From the NCBI GenBank assembly GCA_003249025.1, contig QBMH01000014.1, positions 1 through 41,982 of the forward strand: 41,982 bases of DNA, read 5' to 3'. A model generated the notes under the pieces. It ran no database searches. It worked only from the letters and a program-made list of their open reading frames with translations, and was not told the DNA's origin. Positions within the stretch are counted from its first letter, which is position 1. Each line of letters begins with the position of its first letter. The translations under genes were made by a program, and so were the position numbers. Positions 16,233 to 25,435 of this stretch are shown here, in pieces. The stretch is from Leptolyngbya sp. GTDB taxonomy: Bacteria > Cyanobacteriota > Cyanobacteriia > Leptolyngbyales > Leptolyngbyaceae.

Positions 16233-16361
16233 TTTTTTATTCAATCAGCTTTGGAGCAAGTTCTGCAATATGGGGCATGTTAAAAGTACCTCCTAGAATA
16301 AATTTGGCAACCTAATAAAAGTAATTTCTGACTGAACTAAATTATTTAAAATAAAAATCTT

Positions 16362-16901
16362 ATGTTTCGCAGCAAACTTTTACAACCTAATTTAGTGCTT
16401 CCAGGCACCATTCTTCAAATTACGCCTGAATTGCTGAATGCCCATCACCTTAAGGGTTTGGTGCTAGATGTGGATGAAACCTTAGTCCCGTTTCGGGCTG
16501 CTCAAGTATCTGAAGAACTGTTACCTTGGGTGAAAGAGATACAGCAGGTGGCAACGCTATGGTTGGTTAGCAACAACGTGAGTGAGGCGCGGATTCGCCG
16601 AATTGGTAAATCCCTGAACTTGCCCTACATTTCGAGTGCTGCTAAACCCTCTCGGCGTAAGGTGCGAAGAGCCGTTGAGTCTATGGGTTTGCCCCCGGAG
16701 CAAGTGGGAATGGTGGGCGATCGCCTGTTTACCGACGTTTTGGCAGGAAACCGCCTCGGCATGTTTACGATTCTGGTAGAACCGATGATCCATCCCGATT
16801 TTGCTCCTCGAAAATCGTCTTTTCACACCTTTGAAGTCTGGCTTTCCCAAGCGTTAGGTGCATCACTCACTACTGAATCGATGACGGAGAGAAACCAATA
16901 A
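16362..16901 (+). CDS. YqeG family HAD IIIA-type phosphatase
   Basis: A 179-residue HAD phosphatase. Motif I is LVLDVDETLVPF (nucleophile Asp in DVDET), motif II is WLVSNN, motif III uses the Lys of AAKPSRR, and motif IV is GDRLFTDVLAGNRLG. There is no large cap domain, as expected for subclass III. YqeG-type enzymes include phosphatidylglycerophosphate phosphatases of plastids and mitochondria (PGPP1/GEP4), so a role in phosphatidylglycerol synthesis is plausible; phosphatidylglycerol is essential for photosystems. This is a family-based inference. Located between mltG and proB. Confidence 0.9.
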   Translation: MFRSKLLQPNLVLPGTILQITPELLNAHHLKGLVLDVDETLVPFRAAQVSEELLPWVKEIQQVATLWLVSNNVSEARIRRIGKSLNLPYISSAAKPSRRKVRRAVESMGLPPEQVGMVGDRLFTDVLAGNRLGMFTILVEPMIHPDFAPRKSSFHTFEVWLSQALGASLTTESMTERNQ

Positions 16902-17041
16902 AACTTCACCATTATTTGAATTGGAAAATATAAAGAAAATATTAGGAAATCTTTTAATGTCAAATTTTGCTGGCATTCTTTTAAAAGATTAAATGAGGTC
17001 AGCTAAATAAAGACCTTAAAGATACATTGCTATGAATACTG

Positions 17042-17085
17042 TACGGAGCGCTGATCCCTGACTCATAAGGGGTTGGCGCTCTGTA
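17042..17085 (+). terminator. 17-bp stem-loop just upstream of proB
   Basis: 17042-17058 pairs with 17069-17085 without a gap (several G-U pairs) around a 10-nt loop TGACTCATAA, followed by TTGTTT. It ends 25 bp before the proB ATG. It can be an intergenic terminator for the preceding transcript or an attenuator-like leader of proB. Confidence 0.65.
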
Positions 17086-17110
17086 TTGTTTAACCTCCTC
17101 TGGCTGCCTC

Positions 17111-18229
17111 ATGTCTCAAACGATTGTGGTTAAAATTGGCACCTCCAGCTTGACTCAGCCAGAGACAGGCAGCTTGGCATTGTCAACCATTGCAAATTTG
17201 GTTGAAACCCTAAGTCGATTACGCCACCAAGGGCATCGCGTCGTTTTAGTGTCTTCAGGGGCAGTGGGCGTAGGCTGTGCCCGATTAGGATTAACAGAAC
17301 GTCCTCGGAGTATTACTCTCAAACAGGCGGTTGCAGCGGTTGGACAAGGACGCTTGATACGGGTATATGATGATTTATTCAGCGTCTTACAGCAGCCGAT
17401 CGCCCAAGTATTATTGACTCGTGGGGATCTGGTGCAACGCAGCAGCTATATCAATGTGGAACAAGCGTTTCAAGAACTGTTGCAGTTGGGGGTGATTCCC
17501 ATAGTGAATGAAAACGATACGGTGGCAGTAGATGAGCTTAAATTTGGGGACAATGATACGTTATCGGCGCTGGTGGCAAGTTTGGTCAAGGCAGATTGGC
17601 TATTTCTGCTAACCGACGTTGACCGCTTATATTCTGCTGATCCCCGCAGTAATCCTGATGCGAAACCTATTTCAATGGTGTATCGACTGAATGATCTCAA
17701 GGACTTACAGGTACAGATTGGCGATCGCGGCTCCAGTTGGGGGACGGGCGGCATGATGACCAAAATTTCCGCAGCCAATATCGCCACAGGTGCAGGCGTG
17801 CGAACGGTGATCACCGATGGACGGGCGGCTCAAAATATTGAAAAGATTTTGCAAGGCGAAGCCATTGGCACCCAGTTTGAACCGCAGCCCCGACCTGCCA
17901 ATGCTCGTAAACGCTGGATTGCCCACGGACTGGTGCCTATGGGTAAGCTTGTTTTGGACGAAGGTGCAGTTCAAGCCATTCGCCATGCTGGAAAATCTTT
18001 GTTAGCCGCTGGAATTATTCGAGTGGAGGGCGAGTTTGAAAGCCAAGAGGCGATCGCTCTATGCGATCGATCAGGCGAACCGTTTGCGCGCGGAGTCGTT
18101 AATTACAGAAGTGTAGACCTGAAAAAAATTCAAGGCCATCAATCCGATGAAATTGAACAAATTCTAGGCTACTCCTGTCCAGAAACCATCGTTCATCGAG
18201 ATAATCTGGCATTAATGAACGAAGCTTAG
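17111..18229 (+). CDS. proB: glutamate 5-kinase
   Basis: A 372-residue enzyme of the first step of proline synthesis (glutamate to gamma-glutamyl phosphate). The amino acid kinase domain starts with [11 protein letters not shown] and contains [43 protein letters not shown] and [22 protein letters not shown] domain occupies about residues 280-355 ([13 protein letters not shown] ... [10 protein letters not shown]), as in full-length bacterial ProB. No proA is next to it. A strong stem-loop lies between the yqeG gene and this start; the start ATG has no clear ribosome binding site. Confidence 0.96.
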   Translation: MSQTIVVKIGTSSLTQPETGSLALSTIANLVETLSRLRHQGHRVVLVSSGAVGVGCARLGLTERPRSITLKQAVAAVGQGRLIRVYDDLFSVLQQPIAQVLLTRGDLVQRSSYINVEQAFQELLQLGVIPIVNENDTVAVDELKFGDNDTLSALVASLVKADWLFLLTDVDRLYSADPRSNPDAKPISMVYRLNDLKDLQVQIGDRGSSWGTGGMMTKISAANIATGAGVRTVITDGRAAQNIEKILQGEAIGTQFEPQPRPANARKRWIAHGLVPMGKLVLDEGAVQAIRHAGKSLLAAGIIRVEGEFESQEAIALCDRSGEPFARGVVNYRSVDLKKIQGHQSDEIEQILGYSCPETIVHRDNLALMNEA

Positions 18230-18303
18230 TGTCGGGTTAAAAAAGCGGGTTATTCAAGGGGTGCGATTCCCGTAGGGATTCCGGGGAAAGCGTTGCTAAC
18301 GTT

Positions 18304-19083
18304 TCACGCGTCGCCCACCGCCATTCTTTGGGCGGAAGACTGCACCAATGCTTTCCGCCGATTGCCGGAATAATCATTGGCTGGAGTCGGCGCATTGGGA
18401 GTCAGGCTTTCCAAATTTAGGCGATAGCCAACGTTCCGAACGGTCTGAATTAAGTTGGGCTGTCGTGGATCGGTTTCCACCTTTTTTCGCAATGATAAGA
18501 CGTGAGTGTCAACCGTGCGAGGATTGTCAATTGCGTCAGGCCAAGCTCGACGCAGCAATTCCGAACGACTTAGCGGTAAACCTTCTGCCTGGGCTAATAC
18601 ATACAACAAACTAAACTCTTGGGGAGTAAGATCGATTAATTCTTCCCTAAATCGAACCCGACGATGAACCAAATCAATTTTCAAATCGCCACAGTCTAAG
18701 GAAATAGGGGGCGGCATTGCAGTTCGACGACGGGTTAAAGCTTCTACCCGCGCCAAAAATTCCTGCATCCCGAACGGTTTAGTCAAATAATCGTCTGCAC
18801 CCGCCCGCAGCCCTTCGACAATATCGGCTTCGGTATTTCGGACAGATAGCATCAAAATTAAGGACTGCTGCTGCCTTAACCAACGACAAAATTCAACCCC
18901 ATCTCCATCGGGCAGTTCAGAATCTAAAATCACCAAGGCGGGCTGACGATGCTGAAATACATCCATCGCTTGGCGAATATCAGCAGATTGGTAAACAGTC
19001 GAACCAGCCTGCTGTAAATGCCACCCCAACAGCGATCGCAGATGGGGATTTCCTTCAACAATCTGGATACAAAAAGCTACCAC
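18304..19083 (-). CDS. OmpR/PhoB-type response regulator with altered acidic pocket
   Basis: Residues 1-118 form a receiver domain and about 130-225 a winged-helix DNA-binding domain (LTPQEFSLLYVLAQ, DNPRTVDTHVLSLRKKVE, VRNVGYRL). Phosphoacceptor Asp54 (VILDSELPDGDG), Ser80 and Lys102 (LTKPFG) are present, but the paired acid after beta 1 is altered: IVEGNP instead of the usual VEDDP, so one Mg-binding acid is Gly11. It resembles cyanobacterial NblR-type regulators, some of which act without phosphorylation; this match is tentative. The 30-residue tail is polar. The start is GTG 19083. No histidine kinase lies nearby. It converges with proB. Confidence 0.88.
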   Translation of the reverse strand: MVAFCIQIVEGNPHLRSLLGWHLQQAGSTVYQSADIRQAMDVFQHRQPALVILDSELPDGDGVEFCRWLRQQQSLILMLSVRNTEADIVEGLRAGADDYLTKPFGMQEFLARVEALTRRRTAMPPPISLDCGDLKIDLVHRRVRFREELIDLTPQEFSLLYVLAQAEGLPLSRSELLRRAWPDAIDNPRTVDTHVLSLRKKVETDPRQPNLIQTVRNVGYRLNLESLTPNAPTPANDYSGNRRKALVQSSAQRMAVGDA

Positions 19084-19364
19084 TCAGGCTCAACTTCCTT
19101 CTGATTCGTGTCCCCAATGTAACAGAGACCTCTACTCATATTTGTAATCAGCGTTACTCAAGAAGATAAGCTGCCTATTCTTAATTCCTCATTAAAAATC
19201 TTTCTAATGGCTTACTCAAAAAGCCACCAGAACAGGCTTCATTAAAGTTAAGATAGAATTATTAAACTGGATCAGGTGACAACATTCTATAAATTCAGCC
19301 TGATCTAGTTTAGTGGAAAGATAGCAATTAATGGCTCTTACAAAGGCGCTTTTCACACCACACT

Positions 19365-19613
19365 ATGTTGCAAGACACTTTAACAATTCGGTACTATCAA
19401 CGGTTAACCGACGCTCTGGTTGACCTATGGAGCCGGGGCTATCGATTTGATGATTTGCGAATGTACATTGACGGGTATCTTGCTGCATTAAGACATGCTA
19501 ACAGTCTTGAAGCCTATCTCATCCATCGTTTAGAAGAAGAAGTTACTCGTTATCTCTATGATGTCTCCAACTTTGAAAAACCAGAGCCGGAAGCTGAGCG
19601 TGGTTATTATTAA
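19365..19613 (+). CDS. small conserved cyanobacterial protein (DUF6761-like)
   Basis: An 82-residue soluble, helical, acidic protein: LTIRYYQRLTDALVDLWSRG, YRFDDLRMYIDGYLAALRHA, AYLIHRLEEEVTRYLYD. I recall this as a cyanobacteria-specific family annotated DUF6761, role unknown. ATG 19365 is used. A terminator follows 8 bp after the stop and a 280-bp gap precedes it, so it is probably monocistronic. Confidence 0.78.
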   Translation: MLQDTLTIRYYQRLTDALVDLWSRGYRFDDLRMYIDGYLAALRHANSLEAYLIHRLEEEVTRYLYDVSNFEKPEPEAERGYY

Positions 19614-19620
19614 ATAAAGA

Positions 19621-19657
19621 AAATTCCCTCTGTTCAGTTAACAAAGGGAATTTTTTT
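19621..19657 (+). terminator. Rho-independent terminator
   Basis: AAATTCCCT (19621-19629) pairs with AGGGAATTT (19645-19653), an inner TGTT/AACA extends the stem, and the T-run continues to 19657. It ends the small 19365-19613 gene. Confidence 0.9.
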
Positions 19658-19703
19658 ATCTGCTAAACGGGACTGGCGATCGCTATTTTTGTGAGCGCGA
19701 TCG

Positions 19704-20027
19704 TCAAGATGCCATCGCTACTTCTACGATCTGCTGCAATTCACCCTTCTGGTAAAGTTCAATCAGGATATCTGAACCACCCACAAACTCCCCATTTACA
19801 TAGACTTGAGGAATCGTGGGCCAACTAGAAAACTCTTTAATTCCATCACGAATTTCAGAATCTGCCAAAACATCAACCGTTTCAAACGGAACGCCTAAAA
19901 CGTTGAGAATTTGAACAACATTGTTTGAAAAACCACATTGGGGCATCAGCTTATTCCCCTTCATAAAAACTATCACCTTGTTCTTTTGAACCAAGCTTTC
20001 AATCCGTGCTTTAGTCTGTGGAGTCAT
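19704..20027 (-). CDS. grxD: monothiol glutaredoxin, Grx4 (CGFS) family
   Basis: A 107-residue glutaredoxin with the monothiol active site CGFS (in MPQCGFSNNVVQIL) and the glutathione-binding elements FMKGNK, WPTIPQVYVNGEFVGGSDI. CGFS glutaredoxins bind a [2Fe-2S] cluster with glutathione and deliver clusters or signal iron status, often with BolA. The bolA gene lies directly upstream on the same strand, 63 bp away, so the two probably form an operon and a complex. Length matches single-domain family members. Confidence 0.95.
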   Translation of the reverse strand: MTPQTKARIESLVQKNKVIVFMKGNKLMPQCGFSNNVVQILNVLGVPFETVDVLADSEIRDGIKEFSSWPTIPQVYVNGEFVGGSDILIELYQKGELQQIVEVAMAS

Positions 20028-20090
20028 AAATTTACTTAAGTAATGGGCTATGGACTAATTAAACGCTGAATATTTATAGGCTCTACTAAG

Positions 20091-20345
20091 CTAAACAGCT
20101 TGCTTAGAAGATTCCCATGCTTGAGGGGTGTAAGTTTTAACCGCCATTGCATGAATTGCTCCGGTCAACATCTCAGTTTGGATGGCGTTGTAAACAAGCT
20201 GATGCTGTTGAACCAGCCGCTTCCCCTCAAAAATTGGAGAAACCACAATCACTTCATAATGCTCACCATCGTTTGTCAAAACCTGAACCTGAGCATCGGG
20301 TATCTCAACTTTAATCATGGCTTCAACCTGATCGGGGCTAACCAT
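20091..20345 (-). CDS. BolA family protein
   Basis: An 84-residue BolA protein (VEAMIKVEIPDAQVQVLTND ... YEVIVVSPIFEGKRLVQQHQ ... AIHAMAVKTYTP). The conserved His of the AIHAMAVKTYTP segment is a cluster ligand in Grx-BolA heterodimers. The ATG at 20345 has a strong GGAGG ribosome site. It is followed by grxD on the same strand, the standard Grx-BolA pairing that acts in Fe-S handling or iron sensing. Confidence 0.93.
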   Translation of the reverse strand: MVSPDQVEAMIKVEIPDAQVQVLTNDGEHYEVIVVSPIFEGKRLVQQHQLVYNAIQTEMLTGAIHAMAVKTYTPQAWESSKQAV

Positions 20346-20477
20346 CGACCCTCCTTTATCTTGTTGAGTAACTCAACTTAGTTTAACGATTTGAAACTGA
20401 TTCTGATGTGTTTACTTGATGGTTTTACTTGAATCTTTCAAAACTGAAAGCTAAAAGCAAAAATTTCGAGCTAACCG

Positions 20478-21098
20478 CTATTTGGAAGAGGTAGGAGAGA
20501 CTGAACCATCGACACGCGGTCGAGGAAAGGGAGAGTCTACAAAACCAAGCTCAAAAAGCTGCTGATAAGCTTTTTTACCTAAATCACGAGTGGGTTGTTG
20601 ACTCCGAATGATTTGCACCAGTAAAGGAACCGCTAGCTCTGACTGATTTTGGGCGCGATGCACTAGGGCTAGTTGATAGGTCGCATTGTCTCGCATTTCA
20701 GCAGTGTCTAACGCTTTGCGACGATGTCCATCTGCAATCCGATTGTCAATTCCAGAAAAACTGCCTGCGAGTTCTTGATAGAAGTTGGAAAGTTGGTTGA
20801 AAACTTGGCGTGCTTCCTGAAATTTTTTCAGCGCTAAAGGATAATTTTGGGCAGAAACGGCGCTGTTGGCTTCTTGCAACAGTTTTGTACCCCCTTGCAA
20901 GCTGAGAATCCCAGTTTCCTGGCTGGTAGGACTGACAACGTTGGGAGCATTTGGATCAATGGGCTTTGCCTGATTTGGTCCCGTTGGCAATTCCTGCGCT
21001 GATAAGGTTTCGGGCTTGAAGGCGCTGGAAGCGACCAGAATCGACAAGGATGCCAAACTAGCAATATGAAGAAAACGACGCATTCCAGAGAATTTCAT
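20478..21098 (-). CDS. exported helical (TPR-like) protein of unknown function
   Basis: A 206-residue protein with an N-terminal signal sequence (RRFLHIASLASLSILVASSA), a Pro/Asn-rich linker and a helical domain from about residue 65. TKLLQEANSAVSAQNYPLAL KKFQEA-like spacing and YQLALVHRAQNQSELAVPLL suggest two or three TPR-like helix pairs. No catalytic motif was recognised. The C-terminal tail is Pro/Ser-rich. It stands alone, divergent from the PrcA-like protease gene. Confidence 0.7.
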   Translation of the reverse strand: MKFSGMRRFLHIASLASLSILVASSAFKPETLSAQELPTGPNQAKPIDPNAPNVVSPTSQETGILSLQGGTKLLQEANSAVSAQNYPLALKKFQEARQVFNQLSNFYQELAGSFSGIDNRIADGHRRKALDTAEMRDNATYQLALVHRAQNQSELAVPLLVQIIRSQQPTRDLGKKAYQQLFELGFVDSPFPRPRVDGSVSPTSSK

Positions 21099-21332
21099 GA
21101 GGCAACGTTGTTAAAGGAAACGGGAGGAAGTTGAACTTATGTATATTACCACTGCAACTTACAATGCGTCGAAGTACGTATCTCGATACTTTATATACTG
21201 GTTGAATTTTAAGTGAGGGGTCTTTTGAGAAAAACTTGGAGTAGTCTGGAGATGCGATCGCCCTTTTCTTGCCAATCGCGCTCATGAGATTCAGCCCATT
21301 AGCCCTGTGTAGCCACTGTTTTGAGGTGCTTT

Positions 21333-23438
21333 ATGACTAACCCAACTCCCTTGCAACCTGATGCTCCTAGCCCATCAATGCCAGAGGCAAGTGTGGGTCA
21401 GGTGCTTCAGCGGGGCGGGGAGGAACTGATGCTTGAAAAGGTCAGCGATCGCTTTACGGTGAAAGCGGCGGATCAGTCAGCCATGGTGGATTTAGTTAAG
21501 CCGCTGCCTGCTGAAGTTAGCACGGAACAGACCCCTCAGCAGCTAACAGAGATTGTGGTGGAGCCAAGTCAACGCGATCAGGTAATGCAGCAGGTGCGCG
21601 AGTCGAATCAGGTAGACTACGCCAGCCATGTGTATCAATTTAAAGACGATCCAACGTCGCGGGTTTACATGACGGATCAAGTAACGGTGCAGTTTGCGCC
21701 CCAAGTCAGCCCAGAGACGATCGCCCAAATCGCGGCTGATGCTGGGTTACAGCAGGTGAAACCTGTCGTGGGAATTCCCAATACGTTTGTTTTTCAAGTT
21801 ACCACTGCTGCCCAAGAAAACCCTGTGAAGGTTACCAATCGCCTAATGCAGCGATCGGAGATATTAGTTGCCGAACCCAATATCGTGGTTAAGTCCCAGT
21901 CTCTCCATCGTCCAAAAGATCCAATCTACTCTAAACAATGGCATTTGAACCACAGTGGTGGCTCTGATTTAGCACCCAACTCTCATATCTTTGCCGAACA
22001 AGCCTGGGATTTGACGAGAGGGGTGCGATCGGTGGTGGTTGCCATCATGGATGATTCCGTCGATTTGAACCATCCCGATTTTCAAGGTGCAGGTAAAATC
22101 GTTGCGCCACGAGACTTTAAGGACAATGATTTTTTGCCCATGCCCGGTGAACCAGACGACGATCATGGCACTGCCTGTGCAGGCGTTTCGGTTGCCGAAG
22201 AAAATGGTAAAGGGGCGGTAGGCGTTGCTCCGGGCTGTGCCTTGATGCCCCTCCGCACCAGTGGCTTTTTAGATGATGAATCCGTCGAAGCGTTATTTGA
22301 TTGGGCGATGACCAAAGGGGCTTCCGTCATTTCTTGCAGTTGGGGACCTTCGGCGGTATATTTTCCGTTATCGCTGCGGCAGCGGAATGCCCTATCTCGT
22401 GCGGCGAGTGAAGGTCGAAATGGCAAAGGTTGCGTGATTGTGTTTGCTGCTGGCAATGCCAACCGCCCCGTCAATGGCGCGGTGAATGAGCAGGGATGGC
22501 CCAACAACACTTTGAAGGGATCAACCAATTGGCTCACTGGATTTGCGGTTCATCCCGATGTGATTGCGGTATCGGCTTCTACTAGCTTGAATCGCAAAGC
22601 GGCTTATAGCAATTGGGGTAAGGAAATCTCAGTGTGTGCCCCCAGTAACAATGCCCCCCCTGGTTTTGGGTTGCAGGGGGTGGGCTATGTCTACACACCG
22701 CCTCCGGTGCGTGAAGATTTATTAGGATTAGGCGTGGTCACCATCGATCGCTTGGGGCAACCGGGCTATGACCCTACTGACTTCACCTCAGATTTTGGTG
22801 GCACTTCTAGCGCCTGCCCAGTCGTGGCGGGGGTGGCGGCGCTCGTGCTGTCTGCCAATCCTGATCTAACGGCGCTAGAAGTTAGACAAGTTTTACAACA
22901 AAGCGCTGATAAAATCGTTGATCCGAATCCAGATCCACAGTTTGGTTTTCGCAAAGGTACTTATGAGGCGGGAGGACGCTGTGACTGGTTTGGCTATGGC
23001 AAGGTGAATGCGTTTAAGGCGACTCAGGCAGCAATGCAGCGGAAGGTGCCTGCGATCGCCCCTTCTCGTCAAATTCAGCTAGCTAATTCCGCCAGTTTGG
23101 CAATTCCCGATAATAATCCTCAAGGCATCACTAGTTCAATTCAAGTCACGGAAACTGGCTCAGTTCGCACCATTCAAATTAATCTAGAACTAGAACACAG
23201 CTTTTTAGGCGACCTGGAAATCAGCCTGATCGCCCCTTCCAAGCGAACCGCGCTTTTACAAGCTCGAACCTTAGGACGTAGAACGACTTGGCAAGCAACC
23301 TATTCTCCCCAATCAACTCCGGCACTCACTCGATGTGTGGGTCAATCTGCCCAAGGAACTTGGCAGCTTAAAGTCGTGGATGCTGCATTAGGAGATACGG
23401 GTATTCTGAAAAACTGGCAGTTAATACTGGGGTTATAA
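21333..23438 (+). CDS. prcA: subtilisin-like serine protease with P-domain (PrcA-like)
   Basis: A 701-residue S8 protease. An N-terminal region of about 200 residues (including YMTDQVTVQFAPQVSPETIA) resembles a fervidolysin-type propeptide. The catalytic domain has Asp240 (AIMDDSVDLNHPDF), His278 (DDDHGTACAG) and Ser492 (GGTSSACPVVAGVAAL). Residues about 590-701 form a proprotein convertase P/Homo B domain (LEHSFLGDLEISLIAPSKRT ... GTWQLKVVDAALGDTGILKN). The architecture and sequence resemble the calcium-dependent protease PrcA of Anabaena. No signal peptide is visible, consistent with an intracellular enzyme. ATG 21333 was chosen because GAGG lies 6 nt upstream; a TTG at 21321 is the alternative. 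Confidence 0.85.
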   Translation: MTNPTPLQPDAPSPSMPEASVGQVLQRGGEELMLEKVSDRFTVKAADQSAMVDLVKPLPAEVSTEQTPQQLTEIVVEPSQRDQVMQQVRESNQVDYASHVYQFKDDPTSRVYMTDQVTVQFAPQVSPETIAQIAADAGLQQVKPVVGIPNTFVFQVTTAAQENPVKVTNRLMQRSEILVAEPNIVVKSQSLHRPKDPIYSKQWHLNHSGGSDLAPNSHIFAEQAWDLTRGVRSVVVAIMDDSVDLNHPDFQGAGKIVAPRDFKDNDFLPMPGEPDDDHGTACAGVSVAEENGKGAVGVAPGCALMPLRTSGFLDDESVEALFDWAMTKGASVISCSWGPSAVYFPLSLRQRNALSRAASEGRNGKGCVIVFAAGNANRPVNGAVNEQGWPNNTLKGSTNWLTGFAVHPDVIAVSASTSLNRKAAYSNWGKEISVCAPSNNAPPGFGLQGVGYVYTPPPVREDLLGLGVVTIDRLGQPGYDPTDFTSDFGGTSSACPVVAGVAALVLSANPDLTALEVRQVLQQSADKIVDPNPDPQFGFRKGTYEAGGRCDWFGYGKVNAFKATQAAMQRKVPAIAPSRQIQLANSASLAIPDNNPQGITSSIQVTETGSVRTIQINLELEHSFLGDLEISLIAPSKRTALLQARTLGRRTTWQATYSPQSTPALTRCVGQSAQGTWQLKVVDAALGDTGILKNWQLILGL

Positions 23439-23568
23439 CTCAGAAATTTCCCTAGATATTTCCCTGAGGAACATTGGATCACGCTTCTCATTCAGGAGAA
23501 CCTGACCCCCTCAAACGGAGCGATCGCACCTTGGACATATGCAGCAGCGATCGCCTCCAGCAGCCGAC

Positions 23569-25296
23569 TTAGTAGTGATTGCCCACCTTGCGGTGGTGAA
23601 CGGCGGTTAACCCATCGGCTTTAGAAACCCGCCCCATATCTACGCTGCTGTAAACAATCCAGTGGTCGCTGCCTTCCATCCGGCTAATCACCTCACATTC
23701 CAGGTATGCCAGAGAATCCGCTAGGATTGGGCAACCGTTGGAGGCAGGGTAGATTTTGATGCCAGCAAAGCGATCGCCACCGGGCGGAAAGCGCTTCAAA
23801 AAGTGCTTCATCAAAGGCTGATAGTTGCCTTCTTCGAGAATGTTGAGGACGAAGCGATCGCCCACATGCATAAAGGATTCGATCGCTCGATCTTTGGCGA
23901 CGGCAATAGTAATGCCAATTGGTTCTAAGCTAGCTTGAGCAACCCAAGAGGCTAGCATGGCACTAGAGGCTTCACCTTTTTTCGCGGTGATGATATACAG
24001 TCCGCCGCTGAGCCTTCCTAGAGCCTTATCCAGATCGTTATCCAGGGATTTCATTTGCTTAATGCTGCGATCGCGCGTTAACCATTGCCCTAGATCCGTT
24101 CCGGCTTCGTCACACAGTTGATAGGTCGCTTCTGTGGGGGCTTCCTTGATCAAAATCGGCGGAAAGGCTTCAACCACGCCAATCTCTTGTAGCTTGTTCC
24201 GCAGTGGATACACCGACTCATCATCGCCACCGCCCGATTCAAATAGACCAAAAGTTTGTTTGGCGTGGGTTGCAGCCAAAATCGTGCTAACCAACGCCTG
24301 AGTTTGAGCGGCATGAGTTCCCGATTGCGGGGGCATTCCAATTACAATCCCAGCGGCAATATCTACTAGCTCTCGCACTTCCTGCGGGTCGGCTTCCAGC
24401 AAATCAATCAGTTCAACCACCACGCCTGTTTTGGCGACCCCTTGGGCAATGGCATGAACCAGGCGATCGCTACAGCCATACTCAGACACGTAGAAAAATG
24501 CCACCGTAGTCAGCGCCTTTGCCTGCGCTTGGCTCCAAGTGCGGTAGCGCCCAACCAAATCTTCAACGTGATATTGCAACAATGGACCATGCCCGGTGGC
24601 AATTTGGGCGATGGACGGCAAATCCCCCATCCGCTTCAGCGCTGCCAAAACCGAACGGGCATTGGGACCCATAAGGCAGTCGTAATAGGTTTTGTAGTCG
24701 GCGTTGAGTAGCTCCAAATCTTCGTCGTAGGTTTGGTCATCGCAGTAGTGCATCCCAAACACATCGCAGGTGAAGAGAGTCTGCGTTTTATGGTCATAAG
24801 TCAGGATAGTATCGGGCCAGTGCAGATTGGGCGCAGAGACAAATTCCAGTTCATGCCCATTGCCTAAATCCAGCCGTTCACCGCTTTTGACCAGTTTTCG
24901 CTGAAAGGGAAAATGGATCAAATCATCCAAAAACTGCATGGCAACCTTTGCGCCCACCACAATGATGTTGGGGTTGAGTTCCAACACATCTTTGACTAAG
25001 CCGCTATGGTCGGGTTCGGTGTGGCTAATGACGAGATAATCGATTTCGGCAGGATCGATCAAGCCCGTTAAGGTATCTAAATAGAGTTGGCGGAATTTTT
25101 CGTGAGAGGTATCGACCAGCGCCACCTTGTCGCCACGAATCAAGAAAGAGTTATAGGTCGTGCCGTTTTCTAGGGCAAATTCAATATCAAACCGATCGCG
25201 ATCCCAATCGAGCGATCGCAGCGCCGTCGTGTTGGCGGCAATCTCAACGGTTTGCATGGTCAGCCGGGTGGATGCTTTTTCTCGAAGTGCTACCAT
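23569..25296 (-). CDS. flv3: flavodiiron protein Flv3-type
   Basis: A 575-residue class C flavodiiron protein with three domains: metallo-beta-lactamase-like diiron domain, flavodoxin domain (from about 255) and C-terminal flavin reductase domain (from about 420, GRLSGGLYIITAKKGEASSA). All diiron ligands are present: His92, Glu94, Asp96, His97 (SHTEPDHSG), His159, Asp178 and His236. Intact ligands favour Flv3 (or Flv2) over Flv1/Flv4. Flv1/Flv3 reduce oxygen to water downstream of photosystem I and protect it under fluctuating light. ATG 25296 has an AGAGG ribosome site. No flv1 is in the window. It converges with the PrcA-like gene. Confidence 0.93.
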   Translation of the reverse strand: MVALREKASTRLTMQTVEIAANTTALRSLDWDRDRFDIEFALENGTTYNSFLIRGDKVALVDTSHEKFRQLYLDTLTGLIDPAEIDYLVISHTEPDHSGLVKDVLELNPNIIVVGAKVAMQFLDDLIHFPFQRKLVKSGERLDLGNGHELEFVSAPNLHWPDTILTYDHKTQTLFTCDVFGMHYCDDQTYDEDLELLNADYKTYYDCLMGPNARSVLAALKRMGDLPSIAQIATGHGPLLQYHVEDLVGRYRTWSQAQAKALTTVAFFYVSEYGCSDRLVHAIAQGVAKTGVVVELIDLLEADPQEVRELVDIAAGIVIGMPPQSGTHAAQTQALVSTILAATHAKQTFGLFESGGGDDESVYPLRNKLQEIGVVEAFPPILIKEAPTEATYQLCDEAGTDLGQWLTRDRSIKQMKSLDNDLDKALGRLSGGLYIITAKKGEASSAMLASWVAQASLEPIGITIAVAKDRAIESFMHVGDRFVLNILEEGNYQPLMKHFLKRFPPGGDRFAGIKIYPASNGCPILADSLAYLECEVISRMEGSDHWIVYSSVDMGRVSKADGLTAVHHRKVGNHY

Positions 25297-25435
25297 GATC
25301 AACCTCTCTCAGTAAGTACTTAAAATAAAAAGTTGTCTATCTCTTATCCTGAAGCGGGATCTGAGTTTTGTAAAGTTTTATTAGGTGAAGTGACCTATCA
25401 GTCTAGCTTATCGTTTTTAAGGGCTGCTTTTTAAC

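Noticed and set aside
18230-18303. tRNA- or palindrome-like sequence between proB and the response regulator (GATTCCCGTAGGGATTCC)
   Set aside because: No cloverleaf can be drawn and the palindrome is only 4 bp perfect; it was not kept as a feature.
23439-23568. Bidirectional terminator between the PrcA-like gene and flv3
   Set aside because: CTCAG/CTGAG gives only a 5-bp stem and no T-run.
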